Assembly (NCBI RefSeq): GCF_025377685.1
Contig: NZ_JACEHK010000017.1
Span: 372,001 to 436,000 of the forward strand
From: Anaerobacillus sp. CMMVII
GTDB taxonomy: Bacteria; Bacillota; Bacilli; Bacillales; Anaerobacillaceae
Direction: 5' to 3'
Length of the DNA: 64,000 nucleotides
How positions within the stretch are numbered: the stretch's first letter is position 1; each line of letters opens with the position of its first letter. A model generated the notes under the pieces. That model did no database searches and was not told the DNA's origin. It worked only from the letters and a program-made list of their open reading frames with translations. The position numbers and the translations under genes are program-made. Shown here piece after piece: positions 53,598 through 62,812 of this stretch.

Positions 53598-54350
53598 TTA
53601 AAACCCTGTGCTTTCAACTTCAACTGGTACGGCATTCATGTACTCTTCTAAGGATACTCCCAATGTCGCTATTTCTTTTGCCATCTCTATTCCGACATAA
53701 CGTAAATGCCAAGGCTCATAGATATAGCCGGTGATCTGCTCTTTTCCCTCTAAGTAACGAATAATAAAACCATAATTAGCTGCGTTCTCCTTAAGCCATT
53801 TTGCTTCTTCTGTATATGCGAAGCAAGGAGCTACCACACAAGTCCTATCACCTCCGGTAACATCAATGGCAAGTCCTGTTTGATGCTCACTATGACCTGG
53901 AACGGCACTGTAGGTACGAGCCTTTTCCTCTCCGTGCCTCTCTACATAATGTTCAAACAATGATTTTTGAGTATCGTATGAACGATATCCTGATACTCCA
54001 AGTAGGGATAGTCCGTCCCTCTTTGCTGCCGAAAACAACTTTTCCAACGAATCGGCAGCTTCTTTACGCATCTTATGCCATTCCACATTTTCTCCCGAGT
54101 AAAACGGTACATTTGGGTAAACCAGGTCTTCTGGAGTATGTTCATCTGGAAGCTTGTAATGCTTATTTACAAGGACCGTCACACTTTCTGGATTAGTATC
54201 GACCTGTATTAGTCTCTCCGCTTGAACCAAGGTTGTTTCATTTATTATATGGTCACCTTCATTGCTTTGAAACGAATTAGGTTGAATTTCATACCCGATT
54301 AAGCTCAGAAGTAATATCCCAATCAATACACTAGCAATGCTTACTTTCAT
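53598..54350 (-). CDS. VanY-family D-Ala-D-Ala carboxypeptidase
   Basis: Exported M15B-type metallopeptidase that trims the terminal D-Ala of peptidoglycan stems. ATG 54350 with AAGGATT upstream on the minus strand. N-terminal signal/anchor helix, then SGYRSYDTQKSLFEHYV, the zinc motif SEHQTGLAIDV and EPWHLRYVG, all present. Length 250 aa is usual. Convergent with the transglycosylase gene; a REP-B lies between. Confidence 0.93.
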   Translation of the reverse strand: MKVSIASVLIGILLLSLIGYEIQPNSFQSNEGDHIINETTLVQAERLIQVDTNPESVTVLVNKHYKLPDEHTPEDLVYPNVPFYSGENVEWHKMRKEAADSLEKLFSAAKRDGLSLLGVSGYRSYDTQKSLFEHYVERHGEEKARTYSAVPGHSEHQTGLAIDVTGGDRTCVVAPCFAYTEEAKWLKENAANYGFIIRYLEGKEQITGYIYEPWHLRYVGIEMAKEIATLGVSLEEYMNAVPVEVESTGF

Positions 54351-54788
54351 AACAATCCTTCTTCCTACCAATTTAAAGGTGATATGTATAAGTTTGTTAT
54401 CTAACCTTATTTCTAGTTTGGGAACTTACATAGAATTCTATTCTCGGTAAATATGAAAAGAAACATACATAGGGGTCTGACCCCCACCGCTTTAAAGCTT
54501 TCCCGCAGCGGGGGTCAGACCCCCTATGTGAGACCCCTATGTATTCTATGTATTTTTATCTAAATATCCTTAAATATTCCATACATTTATTGTCTGTTGT
54601 ATGTTAAAATTATTGTCGAGATTTGATGTAAATAACATAATTATGTTTAAGGTTGGATGTTAAATACTTAGAAGTTGTATTTGCAAGCGCTTTGTAGTGT
54701 TAATCTTCAGCATGAAATTCATAAATATACGTTTTGTTGTCAGGATACCTTTTCTAGGAAAGGTCCAAAAATTAAAGGAGAGGTCTAT
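54351..54788. other. Intergenic region with REP-B and extended -10
   Basis: No gene seen in 438 bases. It holds REP-B (54469-54530), a duplicated CCCCTATGT segment after it and an extended -10-like TGTTAAAAT at 54603-54610 that may drive the acyltransferase gene. Confidence 0.5.
54469..54530. repeat. REP-B paired repeat with mirrored flanks
   Basis: Same internal sequence as 53534-53594; here the mirrored flank is ACATA/TATGT. Confidence 0.92.
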
Positions 54789-55871
54789 GTGAGTATTAAA
54801 AAGGAACGAGACCCATTTTTTGATAATGCTAGATTTATATTAGTTGTTTTGGTTGTATTTGGTCATTTTATCAGTCCAGTACGTACAGATCATCCAGTCA
54901 TCTATGAAATAAATAACTTCCTTTCTTTATTTCGAATGCCTGCGCTAATTATTCTTACCGGATTTTTATCAAAAGGTTTTCTAAGAGACGGTTATATTGA
55001 AAAAATCACGAAGCGTATCTTAATTCCATTCTTTATTTTCCAAGTGGCTTACGCTTATTATTATCACTATTTATATGAGCGAACTTCCACGCTAAATTAT
55101 GACTTATTGTCGCCTCAATATACGTTATGGTTTTTACTAGCTCTATTTGTGTGGAATTTACTATTGTTTGTGTTTACGAGAATTAAATATCCGCTATTAT
55201 ATGCTGTGATAATCGGGGTGTTTATCGGATACAGTGATGGTGCTGGACATTACTTTGCGATTCACCGGATCTTTACTTTCTTCCCATTTTTCTTGCTAGG
55301 CTTTTACATGAAGAAGGAGCATTTTGAGTGGGTGAAACGTCCGATGGCAAAAGTGGTCGGGGCTGTTTTGTTAGTCGGTGTTTGGATCGCTATCGAACAA
55401 TTATTTACGTTGCAAGAAGCACGTGCTTGGGTGCTCGGAAATGCAAATTATACGAAAATGGGTTATATCCGTTGGGATATAGGTCTTGGTCGCCTCATGA
55501 TGTATGCCTTGTCGCTTAGTGTGGCGTTTGCCTTTTTGGCATTTGTACCGAAAAAGAAAACGTTCTTTACTCATCTAGGAACGAGGACTGCTTACATTTA
55601 TATTCTTCATGGTGGTATCGTGAGGACAGTTTATGAAAAGTATCTACCAGATCAGTTCACTACGGTTGATTACTGGATGTTACCTTTGTACGCTTTAGCG
55701 TTAGCGCTGATCTTAGGTTCAAAACCAGTAAATGTGGTGATGAAACCATTTATTGAAGGAAAGATTGTTGACTATATTTTCTATCCGTTTAGAAAAATTG
55801 GAGCGTATTTACAAGAACCAATTGCTAGACAGAAAACAAAATTAAAAGAAAAAATGAACAAAGCTGCTTAA
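54789..55871 (+). CDS. Acyltransferase family 3 membrane protein
   Basis: GTG 54789 is chosen because AAAGGAGAGG lies upstream; the frame is open back to 54675. About ten hydrophobic helices. Family motifs: FDNARFILVVLVVFGHF with the likely catalytic His, FRMPALIILTGF, and YIYILHGGIVRTVYEKY. It resembles fucose 4-O-acetylase/acyltransferase_3 proteins that O-acylate wall polysaccharides. A C-terminal charged helix follows. Neighbouring polymerases suggest the teichoic acid or a glycan as acceptor. Confidence 0.87.
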   Translation: MSIKKERDPFFDNARFILVVLVVFGHFISPVRTDHPVIYEINNFLSLFRMPALIILTGFLSKGFLRDGYIEKITKRILIPFFIFQVAYAYYYHYLYERTSTLNYDLLSPQYTLWFLLALFVWNLLLFVFTRIKYPLLYAVIIGVFIGYSDGAGHYFAIHRIFTFFPFFLLGFYMKKEHFEWVKRPMAKVVGAVLLVGVWIAIEQLFTLQEARAWVLGNANYTKMGYIRWDIGLGRLMMYALSLSVAFAFLAFVPKKKTFFTHLGTRTAYIYILHGGIVRTVYEKYLPDQFTTVDYWMLPLYALALALILGSKPVNVVMKPFIEGKIVDYIFYPFRKIGAYLQEPIARQKTKLKEKMNKAA

Positions 55872-55877
55872 GTGAAA

Positions 55878-55907
55878 AATAGACGTTTCTACGTCTGTTT
55901 TTTTACT
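55878..55907 (+). terminator. Rho-independent terminator
   Basis: AGACG/CGTCT short stem with seven T. Confidence 0.75.
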
Positions 55908-55936
55908 TTGTGTCGACTTATGTAGTATGTTAAAAT
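55908..55936 (+). promoter_or_regulatory. Sigma-A-type promoter
   Basis: TTGTGT (55908-55913), a 17-base spacer and TAAAAT (55931-55936) with a TG extension, about 86 bases upstream of the glycerophosphotransferase start. Confidence 0.6.
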
Positions 55937-56021
55937 TACTTGTTAAGTATGGCTTTTGAGTTGCTTTCGCATGTGACTCAATCGCAAGGGTAGCGATTAT
56001 ATTTTTGGAAAGGGTGTTTTT

Positions 56022-58199
56022 GTGAGTAAAATAAGTATCCTAACACCAGTGAAACAAGAGGATATTCACTTTTTATCAGATTTATATAAAGTATTGACCG
56101 AACAGCTTTATCAAGATTTTGAGTGGATTATAATTAAGGATGGCGATTTTGAAGTCCCGGTTAACTTCGAAGGAAATTCTGAGTTTCAGTTGAAAATCGT
56201 TACGAATCAGTTTGATAATGGTGTTGCTGGTGCTAGAAATACTGGGATAACCTACTCATCAGGAGACTACCTTTACTTTCTAGATTGTGATGATCGGATT
56301 CCAGAACAGACGTTATTTTGCCTAGCAGAAAATCTGAAAGAAGAGCAAGTTGATATCGTCATAGGGAATACAAAATCGGTGTCAAAGTTTCCAGTTGCCC
56401 CAAGTACTTATGTAACGATGTTCAATCGATTACTGAAGGATCGTCATGTCAAAAATACTGAAGCTAAGCCGAAACATCTGACAATTATGTCTTTGAATAT
56501 TTTATTTAAAAAGTCATTAATCAACGACCATGAAATTAGATTTGATTCCAATTTAAAAATTTATTCGGAGATGCCGTTTAATTTCCATGCCTTTGATAAG
56601 GCTACGAAAATTTTATATGATCAAGATGCGATTTACCTTAAAAAAACGAGGATTGATCCAGCACTTCCTCCTTCATTAATTCAAATCCATAAGGAAGAAG
56701 TCATTTCGCAATATCCTCAAGCGTATGCAAAAGCAAAGGCTCTTATAAGCCAAGAGCATTTGAAGATTACGTTAGATAATCGGGTAATCAAAGCTTATTA
56801 TTATACCTATTTACGAGATATTTATCAGGGAAGCAAACAGAAGGTAGCAACCGTATTACCTCATTGGGCAAATGCCTTAAAACAGGTCGAGCCTGCTGCT
56901 TTAAGAAATGGGAAGGTCTATGCATCCCTTGAAACAAAGGCCTTGGCATCTGGTAAGTTTTCACTGGCAAAATTGCTCGCTTCTACAAGGATTGCGGTAA
57001 ATTCACTGAAAACATTCTTAGGTCAAAATGCTCTTCAAAAGAAAGTAACAATAGGTCAAAAGGCATTTGCTAAGCTGAAAATGAAAGATGATATCATTTT
57101 GTATGAAAGCTTTTTAGGACGAAATTATTCAGATAGTCCGAAATACATTTATGAATATATTAATAAAAACCATCAGGGTAAGTACAAGCATATTTGGAGC
57201 TTTGATGGCGAGAGAAAAGATTTGCCTGAGCTGAAACATAAGGTGAAGCAATATAGTTTAGCTTACTTTTATTATTTAGCTCGCTCAAAGTATATTGTTA
57301 ACAATATGCGCATGCCTACGTGGTTTGCAAAAAGAGATGGCCAAGTATTTCTGCAAACCTGGCATGGAACGCCGTTAAAGAAGCTAGGGATGGATATAGA
57401 AGAAGTTCATATGCCTGGCACGACGACGGAACGGTATAAAAAGAACTTTACAGATGAAGCTCATCGCTGGGATTATTTAGTGTCAGCCAATGCGTATTCA
57501 AGTGAAATTTTCAAGCGTGCGTTTTTATTTGAAAATGAAATGCTAGAATATGGCTATCCAAGAAATGATATTCTTAACTCTCCCGACCGTGATGTCATTG
57601 CTGAAACAATCAAGAAGCGTCTTGGAATTCCATTAGACAAAAAGGTTGTACTATATGCCCCGACCTGGCGTGATGATGAATTTTACGGTAAAGGACAATA
57701 TAAATTCACGTTAAAATTAGATTTGAAACGTTTAAAAGAGGAATTAGGCGATGACTATTTCTTTGTACTAAGAACACACTATCTAATCGCCGACCAGCTT
57801 GACATTGAAGGCGTAGAGGATGCCGTTTATAACGGTTCGCATTACGATGATATTGCTGAGCTATATCTGATCTCGGACATCCTGATTACTGATTACTCAT
57901 CCGTGTTCTTTGACTATGCGAATTTAAAACGTCCAATCTTGTTCTACGCCTACGACCTAGACAAGTACAAAGACACGCTCCGCGGCTTTTATTTAAATCA
58001 TGAAACAGAATGGCCAGGGCCGATTTTGCAAACAAATGATGAGGTCATTAAAACACTGAAGAATATTGATCAAGAATACGGGCCATATCAAGAACGTCTT
58101 GAACAGTTTCATGCGGAGTTTTGTCGATGGGATGATGGTAACGCATCTAAGAATGTCGCTGAAGAGGTCATTGTCTATAACAAATCGAAATTAAAATAA
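56022..58199 (+). CDS. Fusion of GT2 glycosyltransferase and CDP-glycerol glycerophosphotransferase
   Basis: GTG 56022 follows AAAGGGTG. Residues ~1-230 form a GT-A family 2 domain (ISILTPVKQEDIHF, VAGARNTGITYSSGDYLYFLDCDD). Residues ~345-720 form a Glyphos_transf (TagF-like) domain with FLQTWHGTPLKKLG (catalytic-type His), APTWRDDEF, LRTHY and DILITDYSSVFFDYANLKRPILFYAYDLDKYK. It probably makes or decorates a glycerol-phosphate polymer that also carries sugar. The C-terminal half is close to the convergent gene at 58373. Confidence 0.88.
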   Translation: MSKISILTPVKQEDIHFLSDLYKVLTEQLYQDFEWIIIKDGDFEVPVNFEGNSEFQLKIVTNQFDNGVAGARNTGITYSSGDYLYFLDCDDRIPEQTLFCLAENLKEEQVDIVIGNTKSVSKFPVAPSTYVTMFNRLLKDRHVKNTEAKPKHLTIMSLNILFKKSLINDHEIRFDSNLKIYSEMPFNFHAFDKATKILYDQDAIYLKKTRIDPALPPSLIQIHKEEVISQYPQAYAKAKALISQEHLKITLDNRVIKAYYYTYLRDIYQGSKQKVATVLPHWANALKQVEPAALRNGKVYASLETKALASGKFSLAKLLASTRIAVNSLKTFLGQNALQKKVTIGQKAFAKLKMKDDIILYESFLGRNYSDSPKYIYEYINKNHQGKYKHIWSFDGERKDLPELKHKVKQYSLAYFYYLARSKYIVNNMRMPTWFAKRDGQVFLQTWHGTPLKKLGMDIEEVHMPGTTTERYKKNFTDEAHRWDYLVSANAYSSEIFKRAFLFENEMLEYGYPRNDILNSPDRDVIAETIKKRLGIPLDKKVVLYAPTWRDDEFYGKGQYKFTLKLDLKRLKEELGDDYFFVLRTHYLIADQLDIEGVEDAVYNGSHYDDIAELYLISDILITDYSSVFFDYANLKRPILFYAYDLDKYKDTLRGFYLNHETEWPGPILQTNDEVIKTLKNIDQEYGPYQERLEQFHAEFCRWDDGNASKNVAEEVIVYNKSKLK

Positions 58200-58209
58200 G
58201 CTTTACACC

Positions 58210-58247
58210 AAAAAACGCCTGTGAATTTTCATCACAGGCGTTTTAAT
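58210..58247. terminator. Bidirectional terminator
   Basis: AAAACGCCTGTGA pairs with TCACAGGCGTTTT between convergent genes; A and T runs flank it. Confidence 0.93.
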
Positions 58248-58372
58248 GTTTTGCGGACACCAGTTGTACTGTTTTCGATCAACTATCTGTCCGTATCACA
58301 CTTAGTTATGGACCACCAGATCCCTTATTTCATCCAAAAGAGCTTCGCGGTATCGAAATCCGCCAACCACCC

Positions 58373-59554
58373 TTACTTCCCCTCCAACAACGCTTCAACC
58401 GCCCGTTTCGCAGCCGCCCCATCTTCTAAGTAGGTAAACTGCCTAGTAAAGTGATCTGGCAACGAAAAGCTACTCCCTGTCAGTTTCCTAATCTCAGCAA
58501 TCACTGCTTCTGTATCCTTAACCAACGGCCCTGGGGCTTCGCGTTCAAAATCGAAGTAAAAGCCGCGTAGTTGATCGCGATACGTATCGATATCGTAGAC
58601 AAAGAAGATCATCGGCCGGTTTAAATTCGCATAATCGAAAAAGACCGAAGAATAATCGGTAATCAACAAATCGGCGATCACGTATAGATCGCGAATATCA
58701 GAGTAGGTTGAGGCGTTAATGGCGAAGCCTTCAAACTCTGAGAGATCGAGATTGTCAGAGATTAAGTAATGTAGGCGTAAAACAATCACATAGTCGTCGC
58801 CTACTTCTTGTTGCAGCTTTTTTAGATCTAGCTTCAAAGAGAACTTATACTTACCTTTGGCGTGGTAGTCGTTATCTCGCCAGGTAGGTGCGTAAAGAAT
58901 GACTTTCTTCCCAACAGGAATGTTTAATTTATTACGAATCGAACTAAGATCCATTAACGAATGGTTGTACAAATAATCATTCCGTGGGTAGCCACTTTCG
59001 ATCATTTCTTTCTCAAAGTGAAACGCTCGTTTGAAAATCGCCGATGAATAAGCGTTTGGCGAAAGTAACATGTCCCAACGGCTTGCCTCACTCGTAAAGT
59101 TCTGTTTATAGGCTGCAGTTGTCGTTCCAGGCATGTGAACTTCCTCAATATCCACTCCCAGTTTCTTCAATGGCGTTCCGTGCCACGTCTGTAAATAAAT
59201 CGTCTTCGGTGGTTTTGGGATCCACAGCGGCAAGCGGCTATTTGAGACCCAATACTTGGCGCGAGACAGCGTCAGTAGCCATGAAACCGAAAACCGCCTA
59301 ATCAGCTTCAGATCATAGCCTTGAAACTGCTTAACATACACCGGATCGTAGCTCCAGTAACAATCATAGTCGGGATAATGCTCTATCACGTATTCATACA
59401 TCGCTCTTGGATTACAGCTATATTGTTTGCCCAAGAAGCTTTCGAAAACGATTGTCTTTTTTTTCCTTGGCATCAAGCTTAAGAACATAAAAATCAGTTT
59501 ATAAATCTTCTTAATAAAATCGGCATGCTTTATTTTTTTTAGTAGAGAGTTCAT
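58373..59554 (-). CDS. TagF-like CDP-glycerol glycerophosphotransferase
   Basis: 393 residues, minus strand, ATG 59554 with AAGGAAAGG upstream. Glyphos_transf domain throughout: VFESFLGKQYSCNPRAMYEY, YLQTWHGTPLKKLGVDIEEVHMPGTT, LYAPTWRDNDYHAKGKYKF, VLRLHY and LLITDYSSVFFDYANLNRPMIFFVYD. Highly similar in pattern to the C-terminal half of the adjacent fusion protein, so one probably arose by duplication of the other. Confidence 0.9.
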   Translation of the reverse strand: MNSLLKKIKHADFIKKIYKLIFMFLSLMPRKKKTIVFESFLGKQYSCNPRAMYEYVIEHYPDYDCYWSYDPVYVKQFQGYDLKLIRRFSVSWLLTLSRAKYWVSNSRLPLWIPKPPKTIYLQTWHGTPLKKLGVDIEEVHMPGTTTAAYKQNFTSEASRWDMLLSPNAYSSAIFKRAFHFEKEMIESGYPRNDYLYNHSLMDLSSIRNKLNIPVGKKVILYAPTWRDNDYHAKGKYKFSLKLDLKKLQQEVGDDYVIVLRLHYLISDNLDLSEFEGFAINASTYSDIRDLYVIADLLITDYSSVFFDYANLNRPMIFFVYDIDTYRDQLRGFYFDFEREAPGPLVKDTEAVIAEIRKLTGSSFSLPDHFTRQFTYLEDGAAAKRAVEALLEGK

Positions 59555-59617
59555 AGTATGTCCTTTCCTTACAGTTCTTTAGCTATTATAATCCAAATTG
59601 AGTCATAAATGAATTCC

Positions 59618-59647
59618 TTTCAACTCAAACTATTGTTTGTGTATAAT
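59618..59647 (+). promoter_or_regulatory. Possible sigma-A promoter
   Basis: TTTCAA, an 18-base spacer and TATAAT (59642-59647); reads through MITE-C copy 3 toward 59884. The -35 match is weak. Confidence 0.4.
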
Positions 59648-59667
59648 CGTATTATCTTAATTAAAAG

Positions 59668-59850
59668 CTGTTTTCGCAAAGTTTGTTACTTTCTAAGAAA
59701 CACTAAGAATTCACCTCTTATTTAGTAAGTAGCGCTCTTTTCTTACTCAATTTATAGGGTGATATCTTTATCTAAGGTATTTTTTGTTAAAAAGCAACAA
59801 GTTTTTTTGTGCGACGAGTAACCGCAGGAGCAATGTTTACGAAAAGAGCC
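59668..59850 (-). repeat. MITE-C copy 3 (~183 bp, inverted)
   Basis: Reverse orientation to copies 1 and 2. It begins TTTTCGCAAAGTTTGTT and ends in the conserved GACGAGTAACCGCAGGAGCA block and GAAAAGAGCC. It would lie in the 5' leader of the downstream gene. Confidence 0.88.
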
Positions 59851-59883
59851 TAAGTAAAATAACGAGCAGTGGGTGAGGATTTG

Positions 59884-61902
59884 ATGAATCATACAAGTTT
59901 TGAAGGTTTGACCGAGAATTATCGTAGCATCAAAAAAGAGCTACTCCTAAAGCAAGACCATGAAACGCTTTTCATTTCAGGTAGCTTAGATAAACAATGG
60001 ATGGTAAAAAGGCTCGTTCTTGTTTCACGAGCTTCGAAAACAGAACTCGAGTTTTCTTCAGCAACAAACTCTAGTGACTTCTCCTATCAGCTGCATTTAC
60101 CAACGATCTTGAAGGAGCACCCGGCCGACTACATCGATCTTTATATAGAAGCAGACATTAGCCAAACCGATTTTGAAAGAGTCGCCAAAGAAATGCTGCC
60201 AAGTGATCTTGAGTTTTCAGAAACGATCCGTCTTAGACTAGGAGAGTTTGAAAAAACAAGAACGGAAGGACTAGAAAATTTAATTTATTTAACGAAAAAC
60301 AACAATTTTTCAATTGCTGTTAATAAAAAATTTATTCAAAAACCGATCATCGATGTGAAGACAATTGAACTAACAAACCAAGCAATGAGTTTCACCGGCG
60401 CAGTATACGTAAGAAACTCAAAGCCACAGGCTGCCGAGCTACTTTGGATTGGGCGAGATTCCAATCAACGCTGCGTATTTCCATTAGATGAATTTCAGGA
60501 AGCGGCAAATCATGAAAGTTATTTCGGATTACTTCGTTATAACTTCTCGGTTCAATTGGATACAACGACATGGCAAGAGCGTTTAACCGATGATATTTAT
60601 GATATCTATGTATCGCTCACCTTAACAGATGGTAATACTGTCGTAGCGAGGTTAACCGCTCCAGAGATAAAAACTGCCGGTGAAAGTGTTTGTAAACAAG
60701 ACCAATCTCGATTTGTGATTACACCGCGTGTCACTCATGGAAAAGGAAATCTCTCATTGATTGTCACTGAATTCACAACAGCGAGCTATTACTTTTTGCA
60801 GTTCATGCAGCGCTTTGCTGGGTGGTTCCGACCATTTTTTACGCGCAAAGAGATTTGGCTTGTCGGTGAGATCCCGTACAAAGCGCAAGATACAGGCTAT
60901 CAGTTTTTTAAGTATATGCGAGAAAAACACTCGAAACAGAAGGTTTATTACGTGATTGATGAGAACTCGCCGGAAATGAGAAATCTGAAACAACTAGGCA
61001 ACATCGTTCTCTTTAAATCAATGAAACATATTTTTTACACGTTGATGGCGACGAAAATTGTAGGCTCACATCATCCAGATTATCTTTATCCGATTCGTTC
61101 AAACCGCTTTAAGTCATTGGTAAAGGCGAAAAAAGTCTTTTTACAGCACGGCGTTATGGGGACGAGAAATAGCACTCATTATTATGGCGTGGAGTCGGAG
61201 CACTTTGAAACAGACCTCTTTATTGTCAGCTCTGAATTTGAGAAAAAGATGATCGTGGGTGATTTTGGTTATCGACCAGAGAAAGTGAAAGTAACCGGTT
61301 TGTCTCGCTTTGATTCGTTATTTGCGAATGATGTTCCTGTAAAAAAACAGTTGTTAATCATTCCGACTTGGCGTGAGTGGCTAACGAAAGAAGAAGGTTT
61401 TCTAAAAAGTGAATACTTTGATCGTTACCGAGCACTCATCAACCATCCGAAATTACATGAGCTAGCCGAAAAATATAAGTTTGAAATCGTCTTTTGTTTG
61501 CATCCGAATATGCAAAAATATAGCAAACACTTTCAACAGGAAAACGTGAAGATCGTCAATCAAGGTGAGATTGATGTGCAGCAGCTCTTAAAGGAAAGCA
61601 TGATCATGATTACAGACTACTCGAGTGTGGCGTTTGACTTTAGTTTCTTGGACAAGCCGGTCTTATATTACCAGTTTGATAAAACGAAATTTTTAGGGGA
61701 AAAAGGCTCCCATTTGAACTTGAAAAAGGATTTGCCTGGACCAATTGTCGCGGATGAAGCAAAACTAATTGAGACGCTCGAGGGCTATGCAACAAATGAC
61801 TTTCAAATGGATGAAACATATCAAAAGCGAACGAAGAAGTTTTTGAAATATAAGGATCAAAAGGCCAATAAACGAATTTTTGAGGCAATACGAAAGCTCT
61901 AA
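59884..61902 (+). CDS. TagF-like CDP-glycerol glycerophosphotransferase with N-terminal extension
   Basis: ATG 59884 has GGTGAGGAT upstream. Residues 1-290 are beta-rich, Ig-like domains seen on large TagF/TarL-like proteins (LEFSSATNSSDFSYQLHLP, SFTGAVYVRNSKPQAAELLWIGR). Residues ~310-670 are the Glyphos_transf domain: VFLQHGVMGTRN with catalytic-type His, LLIIPTWREWL, VFCLHPNMQKY and MIMITDYSSVAFDFSFLDKPVLYY. It directly precedes tagGH and may act in polymer extension or modification. Confidence 0.87.
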   Translation: MNHTSFEGLTENYRSIKKELLLKQDHETLFISGSLDKQWMVKRLVLVSRASKTELEFSSATNSSDFSYQLHLPTILKEHPADYIDLYIEADISQTDFERVAKEMLPSDLEFSETIRLRLGEFEKTRTEGLENLIYLTKNNNFSIAVNKKFIQKPIIDVKTIELTNQAMSFTGAVYVRNSKPQAAELLWIGRDSNQRCVFPLDEFQEAANHESYFGLLRYNFSVQLDTTTWQERLTDDIYDIYVSLTLTDGNTVVARLTAPEIKTAGESVCKQDQSRFVITPRVTHGKGNLSLIVTEFTTASYYFLQFMQRFAGWFRPFFTRKEIWLVGEIPYKAQDTGYQFFKYMREKHSKQKVYYVIDENSPEMRNLKQLGNIVLFKSMKHIFYTLMATKIVGSHHPDYLYPIRSNRFKSLVKAKKVFLQHGVMGTRNSTHYYGVESEHFETDLFIVSSEFEKKMIVGDFGYRPEKVKVTGLSRFDSLFANDVPVKKQLLIIPTWREWLTKEEGFLKSEYFDRYRALINHPKLHELAEKYKFEIVFCLHPNMQKYSKHFQQENVKIVNQGEIDVQQLLKESMIMITDYSSVAFDFSFLDKPVLYYQFDKTKFLGEKGSHLNLKKDLPGPIVADEAKLIETLEGYATNDFQMDETYQKRTKKFLKYKDQKANKRIFEAIRKL

Positions 61903-61911
61903 TTCGAGTTA

Positions 61912-61939
61912 TTGTATTTTTAAGAGGTTGTTGTATAAT
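61912..61939 (+). promoter_or_regulatory. Sigma-A-type promoter for tagGH
   Basis: TTGTAT (61912-61917), a 16-base spacer and a perfect TATAAT (61934-61939), 38 bases before tagG. Confidence 0.65.
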
Positions 61940-61976
61940 ATGAAAGATTAGATACTGTACAAGGAAGGACCTATTT

Positions 61977-62798
61977 ATGAAATCCACCATTTCTGTTATT
62001 CAAGAACAGATTAAATATTTTTATTTAGTACGAAGACTATCGCTGTATGAACTGATCAGCTCAAATAAGAACAACTACCTCGGCATCGCCTGGGAGATTA
62101 TTAATCCATTAATCCAAATTATGATTTATTGGTTTGTGTTTGGGTATGGGATCCGTCAGCGCGAACCGATTTTGGTCGGCAATGGCTTAGAGGTTCCATT
62201 TTTACAATGGATGCTACCGGGGATTATTATCTGGTTCTTTTTCTATCAGTCGACGATCGAGGCTTCGAAATCGATTTATACGAGATTAAAGATGCTCTCG
62301 AAGATGAAGTTTCCGATGAGTATCATTCCAAACTTTGTGATCTTTTCGAAGTTCTATATTCATCTTGTGATGTTGATCGTTACGATGCTCGTGATGCAAA
62401 TTTCAGGCTACTACATCTCGATTTATTATTTACAGATTTTCTATTTTACGTTTGCGACATTTATGTTTGTCTATGCACTCGCGTTAATTACATCGACGTT
62501 GTCGACGTTTGTTCGAGACGTCCAGATGTTTTTACAAGCAACGCTGCGAATGGTGCTTTATTTATCGCCAATTCTATGGACCATTACGACTTTACCGGAA
62601 TCATTACAAATCATTATGAAAATCAACCCGTTATTTTATGTGATTGAGGGTTACCGAGCAGGGTTTCTAGGGTTGGGCTGGTACTTTATTGATCAATGGC
62701 AATATACGTTATACTTTTGGATTGTGACAGCCGTGCTTCTATTGATTGGTTCAATCCTGCATATGAAATTCAGAAGACATTTCATTGACTTTATCTAA
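61977..62798 (+). CDS. tagG: Teichoic acid ABC exporter, permease subunit
   Basis: ABC-2 type permease, 273 residues with six helices (NYLGIAWEIINPLIQIMIYW at the start; LYLSPILWTI and KINPLFYVIEGYRAGFLG near the end). It exports lipid-linked teichoic acid with TagH. ATG 61977 has AAGGAAGG upstream. Its stop is 15 bases before tagH. The overlapping 172-codon frame at 62129 is a shadow. Confidence 0.93.
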   Translation: MKSTISVIQEQIKYFYLVRRLSLYELISSNKNNYLGIAWEIINPLIQIMIYWFVFGYGIRQREPILVGNGLEVPFLQWMLPGIIIWFFFYQSTIEASKSIYTRLKMLSKMKFPMSIIPNFVIFSKFYIHLVMLIVTMLVMQISGYYISIYYLQIFYFTFATFMFVYALALITSTLSTFVRDVQMFLQATLRMVLYLSPILWTITTLPESLQIIMKINPLFYVIEGYRAGFLGLGWYFIDQWQYTLYFWIVTAVLLLIGSILHMKFRRHFIDFI

Positions 62799-62812
62799 TG
62801 GAAGGGACGTCT

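Noticed and set aside
53413-53601. 62-codon frame after the transglycosylase gene
   Set aside because: Overlaps the gene end, the terminator and REP-B; composition is repeat-derived.
62129-62647. 172-codon open frame overlapping tagG
   Set aside because: It is a shadow of tagG in another frame, rich in Asp/Cys/Tyr, without a ribosome site.
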